From Dromiciops gliroides (lineage: Eukaryota; Chordata; Mammalia; Microbiotheria; Microbiotheriidae): DNA of 64,000 nucleotides. A model generated the notes under the pieces. The model saw nothing but the letters and a program-made list of their open reading frames with translations. It ran no database searches and was not told where the DNA came from. Shown here piece by piece: positions 56,651 to 64,000 of this stretch (positions within the stretch are counted from its first letter, which is position 1; each line of letters begins with the position of its first letter). The translations under genes were made by a program, and so were the position numbers. The stretch lies in the NCBI RefSeq assembly GCF_019393635.1, contig NC_057863.1, positions 641,078,306 through 641,142,305 on the forward strand, written 5' to 3'.

Positions 56651-56704
56651 AAAAAGAGGTTGTACAAATAAAACCAATGTAAACAAGATTAGAAGGAAAG
56701 CAGA

Positions 56705-56854
56705 GGGGCAGCTAGGTGGTGCAGTGGATAGAGCACCAGCCCTGGATTCAGGAGTACCTGAGTTCAAATCCGGCCTCAGACACTTAATACTTACTAGATG
56801 TGTGACCCTGGGCAAGTCGCTTAACCCCAATTGCCTCACCAAAAAAAAAAAAAA
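56705..56854 (+). mobile_element. tRNA/CORE SINE
   Basis: Flanked by agaaggaaagcaga (56691-56704, 56855-56868). Confidence 0.96.
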
Positions 56855-57032
56855 AGAAGGAAAGCAGAAAGCTGGGAAACAATTTTTACAATAAGTGTTT
56901 CTGATAAAGGCCTCATTTGTAAACTATATAGAGAACAGAATCAAATTTGTAAGAATACAAAGCATTCCCCAATGGAGAAATGGTCAAAGGATATGAACAG
57001 GCAGTTTTCAGATGAAGAAAGTAAACATAACA

Positions 57033-57228
57033 GCTAACATTTATAAAGCACTCTGTACTAAGAGCTTTACAAACAGTATCTCATTTGATCCTAAAAACTG
57101 AAGCAAACAGAGGTTAAGTGACTTGCCCAGGGTCACGCAGTAACAAAGTGTCTGATACCAAATTTTGAACCCAGACTTTGGGACTCTAGGCCTAGCATTC
57201 TAACCACCGATCCACCTAGTTGTCCTCT
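57033..57228 (-). mobile_element. MIR at the duplication edge
   Basis: Antisense: aacagctaacatttataaag, agaggttaagtgacttgccc. It begins exactly where unit B L1 homology ends. Confidence 0.85.
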
Positions 57229-57234
57229 AGGTGA

Positions 57235-57520
57235 CATACTACCTGTGAGACCTTAGGCAATTCACTTTGCCCTCTCTGTCCCTCAGTTTCTTCCATTTTA
57301 AAGCTAGGGGTTTAAAGTTCAGGGCCCCTTACAGAATCTAAGAGCTGGATTTGGAGTCTGAAGACCTGAGTTCAAATCTCACCCCTGCCACTTTCTACCT
57401 GCATGACCTTGGACAGTCATTTTCCATCTCTGGTTCTCAGTTTCTTCATCTATAAAATGAGGAGAATGGGCTAAACAGTTTCTAAAGTCCTTTTCAGGTC
57501 TGCATCTGTGATACTGTGGT
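57235..57520 (+). mobile_element. two MIR-class SINEs
   Basis: gtgagaccttaggcaattca with cagtttcttccatttt; then gacctgagttcaaatctcac with cagtttcttcatctataaaa. Confidence 0.7.
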
Positions 57521-57817
57521 CCTGTGGGCCCAGGAGCCAGAGTCCAAGACCCCTGGGAATGGTGGAGTCTCCCAGATGATAGCCATCACTGACTTTTGTG
57601 GAGAAGGGTTCTGTCATCCCCCACCACTCCACACACCGGGATGCCAGTGTTGGGCAGATAAGGTAGCAGTGGGCTTCCCATAACACCAACTCTGCTGTCA
57701 GCCCTGCCCTCACAGCCATTCAACAGGAAGCAAGCCTGGTAGAGATGGAATGGGTCGACTGCCTTTGTAGGTGTCTTATTGTCCAATGAGTCCACCAATC
57801 AAATGTAATGTTTGGGG

Positions 57818-57986
57818 GAAGCTAGGTGGCACAGTGGATAGAGCACAGGCCCTGGAGTCAGGAGGACCCGAGTTCAAATCCGGCCTTAGACACTTGACAC
57901 TTACTAGCTATATGACCCTGGGTAAGTCATTTAACCCCAATTCCCTCACCAAAAAAATAATAAAATTAAATTAAATTAAAAAATAA
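57818..57986 (+). mobile_element. tRNA/CORE SINE
   Basis: Flanked by aaatgtaatgtttgggg (57801-57817, 57987-58003). Confidence 0.95.
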
Positions 57987-58049
57987 AAATGTAATGTTTG
58001 GGGCAGGAATAGAGGGGAAGATAAGAAATGGGGTCCTAGTTAAAAAAGG

Positions 58050-58181
58050 GTTTTGGTTTTTTTGGTGAGGCAATTGGGGTTAAGTGACTTGCCCAGGGTC
58101 ACACAGCTACTAAGTGTCAAGGGTCTAAGGCCAGATTTGAACTCAGGTCCTCCTGAATCCAGGGCCACCTAGCTGCCCCCT
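58050..58181 (-). mobile_element. tRNA/CORE SINE with internal deletion
   Basis: Antisense; the stretch between agggcc and acctagctgcccc (the usual ggtgctctatccactgc region) is missing. Confidence 0.88.
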
Positions 58182-58303
58182 AGGTACCAAATGTACTCAG
58201 TGATCACGAAAGGTTAGGACCCAGTCACACAGCGGAACATCTGCCCCACCCCACCATCCAATTCCATTTGTGAATTCCTTTTCTTGCTTTTAAAAAAAAG
58301 TAT

Positions 58304-58455
58304 TGGGGCAGCTAGGTGGCGCAGTGGATAGAGCACTGGCCCTGGATTCAGGAGGACCTGAGTTCGGATCCAGCCTCAGACACTTGACACTTACTAGCTG
58401 TGTGACCCTGGGCAAGTCACTTGACTCCAAATGCCTCACCAAAAAAAAAAAAAAA
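58304..58455 (+). mobile_element. tRNA/CORE SINE
   Basis: Flanked by aaaaaaagtat words; head, CORE and poly(A) complete. Confidence 0.93.
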
Positions 58456-58539
58456 AGTATCAATCTGTCCTCCCCTATGCCTACCACCTATTAAATAAAT
58501 AATAATAATGTTTAAAATCTCCAAAATAAAGCCTTCAGG

Positions 58540-58689
58540 GGCAGCTACGTGGTGCAGTGGATAAAGCACCAGCCCTGGATTCAGGAGGACCTGAGTTCGG
58601 ATCCGGCCTCAGACACTTGACACTTACTAGCTGTGTGACCCTGGGCAAGTCACTTAACCTCAATTGCCTCACCAAAAAAAAAAAAAAGA
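58540..58689 (+). mobile_element. tRNA/CORE SINE
   Basis: Complete head, CORE and A-rich tail; duplication unclear. Confidence 0.92.
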
Positions 58690-58817
58690 AGAAGAAATTT
58701 AAATCTGTTCTTTAGTATTTTGGATATGAGACTTTTATCAGAGACACTAGTTGAAAAGATTTTTTTTCCCCTAGTTACCTATTTCCCTTCTAATTTTTAC
58801 TACATTGGATTAGTCTG

Positions 58818-58988
58818 GGGGCAGTTAGGTGGTGCAGTGGATAAAGCACCAGCCCTGGAGTCAGGAGGACCTGAGTTCAAATCCAGCCTCAGACACTTGA
58901 CACTTACTAGCTGTGTGACCCTGGGCAAGTCACTTAACCCCCATTGACCCACAAAAAAAAACAAAACAAAAAAAAAAAAAACCAAAAA
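58818..58988 (+). mobile_element. tRNA/CORE SINE in antisense L1
   Basis: Flanked by ggattagtctg / ggattagttt. Confidence 0.94.
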
Positions 58989-59065
58989 GGATTAGTTTGT
59001 ATGTAGACTTTTAAATTTTATATAATCAAAATTATCCATTTTTTCCCTATAATCTTCTCTATCAC

Positions 59066-59310
59066 TTGGATAGAGCACTGGGCCTGGAGCCAGGAAGACT
59101 CATCTTCAGGAATTCAAATCTGGCCTCAGACACCTACTAGCTAGCTGTGTGACCCTTGGCAAGTCATTTTACCCTGTTGGCCTCAGTTTCTTCATCTTTA
59201 AATGAGCTAGAAAAAGAAATGGCAAACCACTCCAGTATCTTTGCCAAGAAAACCCCAAATGGGATCACAGAGAGTTGGACACAACTGAAATCAACCAAAG
59301 AACAAGAAGA
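59066..59310 (+). mobile_element. MAR1-type SINE
   Basis: Head, CORE and tail (aaatggcaaaccactccagt; agagagttggacacaactga). Inserted in the antisense L1 fragment. Confidence 0.8.
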
Positions 59311-59474
59311 CTTTTACATGTAGGCCTTATATCCATTTGGAGTTACCTTGGTATTTGGTGAGAGAAGCTAGTCCCTATCTTTGCTGGTTAAACCTCTGTT
59401 GATCTATCTATTCCCCAAAAAATCAATCTAGGCTATAATTCAAATGTTGCTAAATTTCCTGAAACTCTCTCTCT

Positions 59475-60220
59475 TACCAGTTCATGTTCCCACTGCAGCT
59501 CTCCTAAGAAAAATCTATTTTCTCTTTGAATTAAATTCCCTTCTCTCAGTTTCCAACCATACACTGAAAGACTCCCCCCAAATCATGGGAGATAACCTTT
59601 TGTAATTGCTTCAAGTGACATAGAAACTGAAATGAACATTAATAGGCATCTGGCTTCCAAATGTGAGTCATGGTAGTTATAGCTGTAGGATGAACATCTT
59701 TCCTACTCATGTAGGATGTCCCACCTGCCAAAGAGGAAGTGAGAAATTAGGTGTGGTTGGTCAGGCTTTGAGAATTGAGACTCTTGGCTTCCCTCAGCAA
59801 TGATGGGGAATGCAAAGATGATCATGAATTAGGTTCTGTGGGACCTCACCAGCCAGCTGTCTGAGGTTGCTATCCAATCCTCTGGCCAATATCTATCTAC
59901 TTCTTTCTGTGTTCTGCTCAGTTGGTGGTGTCCTCATCTCCCCAGTCATCTTCTCTAAGCCAGCAGCAGTTTGCCAGAAATTACGCTACTCCTCACCTGG
60001 TTGGCTAATTCAGAGTCCTGAAGCACCTGATTTGTCCTCCTCCTGCTGAGGCATCAAGCCTTTCTCCTCCTCCGTCTGTCCTGGGGCCACCTGGATTTTC
60101 TGCCAAAATCTTTTTCAAGACCACCAGAAACCAGAAGCTTTCTGGATCAACCTGTAGCACATAACTAGTCTTTGGTCCTCCTCTGTCTTGGTGACATTTC
60201 TGGAGGACAGATTATACAAT
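59475..60220. other. intergenic unique DNA
   Basis: No repeat or gene recognised. Confidence 0.4.
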
Positions 60221-60224
60221 CAAG

Positions 60225-60660
60225 CAACAAATAAGCATTTCAGAGCACCTGCTATAGAGCAGGCACTGGACATGCAAACATGAAAATGGCCCAGTCTCTG
60301 TCCACGAGGTTACACTCTATGGGGAGGATGCAACATAGGCTAAGGGAAGGAATAACAATCATGAGGTAAATCTGGAACGGCTTCCTGTAGAAGGTGGCAA
60401 TGGAGTTTAACCTTGATGGAATACTTACTAGCTGTGTGACCTTGGGCAAGTCACTTAACCCCCATTGCCCCGCCCCCCCAAAAAAAAATCCTTGATGGAA
60501 AGTAAGGAATCTAAGCAGTAGCTAGAGATGAAGAGCATTTCAGGCATGAGGAGCAGCCTATATACAGACAAGGACGTGGAAAATGGAATGATCCATTCAG
60601 GAATTAAGTCATTTTGGCCAACATGAAGAATGTAGTTGAGGCAAGACCTGTGAACTCAGA
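60225..60660. repeat. old interspersed repeat split by a truncated SINE
   Basis: aataagcatttcagagcacc, gcaggcactggacatgcaaa and gatgaagagcatttcaggca; family not named. Confidence 0.45.
60422..60489 (+). mobile_element. severely 5'-truncated CORE SINE
   Basis: Only the CORE and tail (tacttactagctgtgtgacc onward, 68 bp) between ccttgatggaa duplications. Its insertion by target-primed copying is plain despite the missing head. Confidence 0.9.
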
Positions 60661-60727
60661 CCGAGAAAGTAGACTTGAGCCAAACTGTGCAGGGTTTAAC
60701 TCTCAGGGTCATTGTCCCTTCTGTGGA

Positions 60728-60962
60728 GCCATTTTTTTAGTTGTGTCCAACTCTTCAGGCCCCATTTGGGGTCTTCTTGGCAAAGATCCCAGAGTGCTTT
60801 GCCATTTCTTTCTCCAGCTCATTTTACAGATGAGGAAACTGAGTCAAACAGGGTGAAGTGACTTGCCCAGGGTCACACAGCCAGTGTCTGAGATCAAATT
60901 TGAACTCAGGAAGATGAATATTCCTTACTCTAGTCCCAGCTCCCTATGCACTATGGCGCCAC
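60728..60962 (-). mobile_element. MAR1-type SINE
   Basis: Antisense copy: gtgtccaactcttcaggccc, gccatttctttctccagctc, CORE, and a head ending ggcgccacctag. Confidence 0.78.
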
Positions 60963-61326
60963 CTAGTGGGCTGAGAGAGGATAGCCCTGCATAGATGGTA
61001 TGTCCACTTTCCAGAAGAGCAAATAGGATCATTTAGCTTAAGTGCTTGAGGACAAGTGATATATAATCTAGATGTATAATGTATAATTCTAGGAAGATAA
61101 ATTGTACCACATACATTGAAATGGAAAAAACACAATATAAAATTGGATGTTATGTAATTACAGTGACCAAGAAACTTCACCCTGAAGAAGGGTTGAAAAA
61201 ACAGAACTTCCATTCCTCACTCAGGTGGAAGATTATGGGAATAAGATGCCCCATTCCCTGTCAGACAACATTGATATGTTGATTGCTTTTTGCTACTTTC
61301 TCCCTCCCCACATCTTTGTTTTTCTT

Positions 61327-61487
61327 TTTTTTTAATTTGTTTTTCTTTTTTAAGTGAGGCAATTGGGGTTAAGTGACTTGCCCAGGGTCACACAGCTAGT
61401 AAGTGTCAAGTGTCTGAGGCTGGATTTGAACTCAGGTACTCCTGACTCCAGGGCCGGTGCTCTATCCACTGCGCCACCTAGCTGCCC
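61327..61487 (-). mobile_element. tRNA/CORE SINE
   Basis: Antisense, flanked by tttgtttttctt (61315-61326, 61488-61499). Confidence 0.95.
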
Positions 61488-61614
61488 TTTGTTTTTCTTA
61501 AAAAGTATTTTGCATGAGGGATGGCTTACTGGGTAGGAGACTACATAAGGGCCATACTCTGAAATTAAAGTGTTGTAAAAGCAAAAGATCAATAGTGTTT
61601 AATGAAACCTGGTG

Positions 61615-62038
61615 TGTTTTTTCTCAATTACATGTAAAAATATTTTTTAACATTTACTTTTTTAAACTTGGAGTTCCAAATTCTCTCCCTTCCTCTCTTC
61701 CCTCCCCTCTCCTTGAGAAGGCAAGCAATTTGATAAAGATTACACATGTGCAGGCACACAAAACATATTTCCATATTAGCCATGTTACAGAAGAAAACAT
61801 ACACCAAAAAGAAAGAAAGTAAAAAAGTCTACTTCGATCCGCATTCAGACACCAGCAGTTCTTTCTCTGGAGGTGGAGAACATTTTCCATGAGTCCTTTG
61901 GAATTGTCTTGGATCATTGTCTTGCTGAGAACAGCTAAGTCAGTCACAGTTTATCTTGATCCAATATTGCTGTTACTGTGTATAATGTTCTTCTGGTTCT
62001 GCTCACTTCACTTTGCATCAGTTCACATCTCAACACAA
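61615..62038 (-). mobile_element. L1 3' end, antisense
   Basis: Complement of the L1 3' UTR: gagttccaaattctctccc, ttgagaaggcaagcaatttg, ggttctgctcacttcacttt. Confidence 0.88.
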
Positions 62039-62039
62039 T

Positions 62040-62170
62040 TTTTAAACAAAAGAAAGGCTGGAGGCAGGTTATGAAGGACTTTCAATGCCAAACAGAGGAA
62101 TTAATATTTTATCCTAGAGACAATAGAGAGCCACTGAAGTTTCTTAAATAGTGGAATAAAACAGACTAAT
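62040..62170. repeat. old interspersed repeat fragment
   Basis: gttatgaaggactttcaatg and aatagagagccactgaagtt, a known style of mammalian old repeat, family uncertain. Confidence 0.4.
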
Positions 62171-62429
62171 TCTTTAGAATTATTTTTTTTTCAGCTCCTT
62201 GAACCCCAATTTCTTTTTACAATAGAACTTGAGTAAATTCCTTCGATAAGAATTAATTGTGTTTACTGACATGATTGTTCATAGGAAGTATCCTGGCAGG
62301 GGCTCAGGAGTTATTGTAGTAACCCCACAGAATTCTCCCTAGAGCTAGTGTCATTAACCTGAGGATAGTTGCCCCTTGGAAATCCAACCTGAAAACCTGT
62401 GAGTACAAGTTGGAAAGCAGCCCAGAGGA

Positions 62430-62505
62430 AGTACTACATGTAAAATGAAGAGGTTAAGCTAGGTGACCTCCTATTGTCCCTTCAAATCCTCAGTCTGTGA
62501 TTCTA
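62430..62505 (+). mobile_element. MIR-class tail
   Basis: aaaatgaagaggttaagcta followed by cagtctgtgattctataact. Confidence 0.5.
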
Positions 62506-62638
62506 TAACTGAAAAAAAAAAAAGAGAGACCATACATGAGAATGGGAAGTACACTGTGAGGACTAGGGCTGGCCTGCAGAGGGGGGGGGTAGGGGGGAGG
62601 AGGCTGTGAAAGGATCTAGGGGCCACTGTCTCTGTTCT

Positions 62639-62842
62639 CTATTGAGCTCTTCCTTGGCATTCCCGGAGGCCCAACGCCAGCAGGAGATTATCCAGGATCT
62701 GGGAACCAAGCCCTGAGGAGGCTTTGGAGTCAGTCTGAACCAGCCTTCCAGAGCACTGTGGCTGGCTGCCCAAATGCATCTCTCCCTGATGAACCAGGAT
62801 CCCCTCCTCCTTTCTCCAGCTTCCTTTCTCACCACTGGCTTC
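62639..62842 (-). CDS. candidate terminal exon, unrecognised gene
   Basis: Weak candidate. After a possible acceptor (pyrimidine-rich stretch ending CCCATAG) the frame reads EASGEKGSWRKEEG, then ILVHQGEMHLGSQPQCSGRL, and finally QILDNLLLALGLRECQGRAQ before a TAG, 67 codons in all. A second candidate exon just upstream (63899-64000) ends phase 0, so the two can join in frame. I do not recognise the product. It could equally be a chance open frame; other frames of this segment are also open for more than 60 codons. Confidence 0.2.
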   Translation of the reverse strand, partial: EASGEKGSWRKEEGILVHQGEMHLGSQPQCSGRLVQTDSKASSGLGSQILDNLLLALGLRECQGRAQ

Positions 62843-62849
62843 CTATGGG

Positions 62850-63520
62850 AATTGGAGTCAGGGAAGGGAGAGTTGGAAGACACCTGTTCCCAGGCCTGCG
62901 GATTCAAACACTGAATCTGGAAGGGGGAGGTGGGGGGGACTTACTAGACCAGCTGACCTGAGTAACATCTGGAGACGGAAGATTAGAGGGTCCCGGAGAC
63001 ATCCGTGGGAAAAAGTACCAGCCATCTGGGGGGAGGGACACTTTCAATCTTCCCTACCCCTCCCAGCTGTTCCCTGGATCCTTTCCTTTCTGGGCTCCAT
63101 TCCAGAGGCTATTAACCCCTTCAGCAGTCAATATAAGTTACAGTGTGTTAAATGGGTAGTAAAAAAAAAATTTAATTGGGAAACTCAATGTATACCTTTC
63201 AGATTTAGGCAAAAGTAACAAAAATAAGTAAAACTTTTCTTTAAAAGTTAATAGCATTAGGTCCTTAGGGTATGTGGATCTTGAGAGCCAAGTCTCAAAT
63301 TTCAACTCAGGAGCTACAGGGAAGTAAGAGCAGCTGGGGAGGAAAAAGGAGTTGGGGGAAGGCTCTCTCCCTCATCAGCCATGAGCTCCCCAAATCAGCC
63401 CTTGACAACTTAGCTTGGTCTAGGGAAGGCTGGCAAGCCTATACTGGGGCAGTTGTGAAATCAAGCGAATACCAAACGCGGACAGATAGAGGGAAGGGCA
63501 GGAGCTGGGATATTTCCCCC
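62850..63520. other. unique DNA right of the duplication
   Basis: Lies between the two candidate exons; no repeat recognised. Confidence 0.4.
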
Positions 63521-63524
63521 AATA

Positions 63525-63648
63525 TAATGTAAACTCCTTGAGAACAGAGACTGTTACAATAAGGGGAGGGAGGAGGAGGGGGCATACTTGTAGCATATAG
63601 ACCAACGCCTGACACATAATTGCCATGTGGTAATTGAATGAATTGGGG
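63525..63648 (+). mobile_element. L2 3' tail
   Basis: atgtaaactccttgagaaca followed by cgcctgacacataattg and gaattgaat-type repeats, the usual L2 end. Confidence 0.6.
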
Positions 63649-63898
63649 AGAGGAAGAGAGTTGAAGGCTGGGGGCTCTGAGAGCTTGACTGAGCTAGCCC
63701 AAACTTTCAGACCCCGGCCTTGGGGTTGAGACCTGAGTTCTTCACTCAAGAACCTGATCTCTGTATTCTACTGGGACCTGATATCTGGCCCCGGGGCTCT
63801 GAAGTTGGGGGCAGAAAGCCAGGGCTTCCTTACCTCAGAGTTCCTCTTGAAGGCATTTGCCCAGAAAAGAGCTACAAATGAAATGAGTGGCCTCTCAC

Positions 63899-64000
63899 CT
63901 TCTCAAAGGGTATCTCCAAGCCTTTGTGCAGAGAAGGATTAACCCCAGGCGCTTCCCAGTCCTCAATCTGACCAAGACAAGACAGTGCTGGATTTCCGGT
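63899..64000 (-). CDS. candidate exon at the window edge, unrecognised gene
   Basis: Weak candidate. A frame open to the window edge reads ...QIEDWEAPGVNPSLHKGLEI then PFEK, and stops at a good donor (AAG then GTGAGA). One alternative frame is also open through the donor. In human the next genes beyond ISG15 are HES4, PERM1 and PLEKHN1; I could not match this text to any of them. Confidence 0.2.

Larger units (their letters stand above)
45411..57032. repeat. segmental duplication unit B (holds ISG15 copy B)
   Basis: Direct tandem partner of 32022-43472. Unit B alone has SINEs at 45.49, 50.2, 50.4, 52.65, 52.9, 53.1, 53.4, 55-56.8 kb, an L1 3' end inside the L2, and the half-L1/satellite insert at 53565-56095. 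It lacks about 1 kb of L2 present in unit A (35056-36004), with the junction at a SINE. Homology stops at 57032, where a MIR begins. Confidence 0.85.
56096..57032 (+). mobile_element. L1 ORF2 fragment in unit B, right part
   Basis: Resumes at agaaaatagtatggcagaaa, counterpart of 43035-43472. It is split by SINEs at 56177, 56501 and 56705. It stops without a 3' UTR at 57032, next to a MIR; this is the right edge of the duplication. Confidence 0.85.
58695..59470 (-). mobile_element. L1 ORF2 fragment, antisense
   Basis: Text such as ttttggatatgagactttta and aatcaaaattatccatttt is the complement of L1 ORF2. It is interrupted by a SINE (58818-58988) and a MAR1 (59066-59310). Confidence 0.75.

Overview
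The window looks like marsupial DNA. It holds about 42 copies of a young tRNA-derived CORE-SINE (opening ggggcagctaggtggcgcag, with a B-box-like gagttcaaatcc and the core gtgaccctgggcaagtcac), MAR1-type SINEs with a BovB/RTE-like tail, marsupial-type L1 3' ends, old L2/CR1-clade LINEs and many MIR-class SINEs. The protein-coding content is small and lies almost entirely on the minus strand. The order matches the mammalian ISG15-AGRN block (human 1p36), read backwards.

Region 1 (1-26.1 kb) is the 5' part of AGRN (agrin), minus strand. Exon 1 (25803-26108) lies in a CpG island and encodes the signal peptide and the start of the NtA domain. Exon 2 (21406-21667) encodes the rest of NtA. The gene continues leftwards through an intron of at least 21 kb; exon 3 was not found. 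This intron holds old SINE and LINE fragments and a 78-bp minisatellite with an AP-1 consensus site in each unit. Region 2 (26.1-31.2 kb) is intergenic and fairly poor in young SINEs.

Region 3 (about 32-57 kb) is a tandem direct duplication of roughly 11.5 kb. Each unit carries one two-exon ISG15 gene on the minus strand. Copy A (36742-41897, next to AGRN) and copy B (48702-51830) both have an intact reading frame, canonical splice sites, a TATA box, two interferon-response-type elements and an AATAAA signal. Copy B ends in the canonical LRLRGG conjugation motif; copy A reads LKLPGG. Coding exon 2 differs more between the copies (about 10% of bases, about one residue in five) than the 3' flank (1-2%). 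Two non-coding tracts (446 and 314 bp) are identical, a pattern that suggests gene conversion. The duplication also carries L2 and L1 fragments, with copy-specific SINE and L1 insertions. An RPL13A processed pseudogene sits only in unit A. A half-L1-like element carrying a 5-bp AGCT-rich satellite sits only in unit B.

Region 4 (57-64 kb) is repeat-dense to 62.2 kb, then mostly unique. A pair of weak candidate exons on the minus strand near the right edge may belong to another, unrecognised gene.

Agrin is a secreted basal-lamina proteoglycan and ISG15 is an interferon-induced ubiquitin-like modifier. They are neighbours by conserved synteny, not by shared pathway. Identity figures were counted by eye and are approximate. 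Repeat family names rest on recognised motifs, not on database searches.
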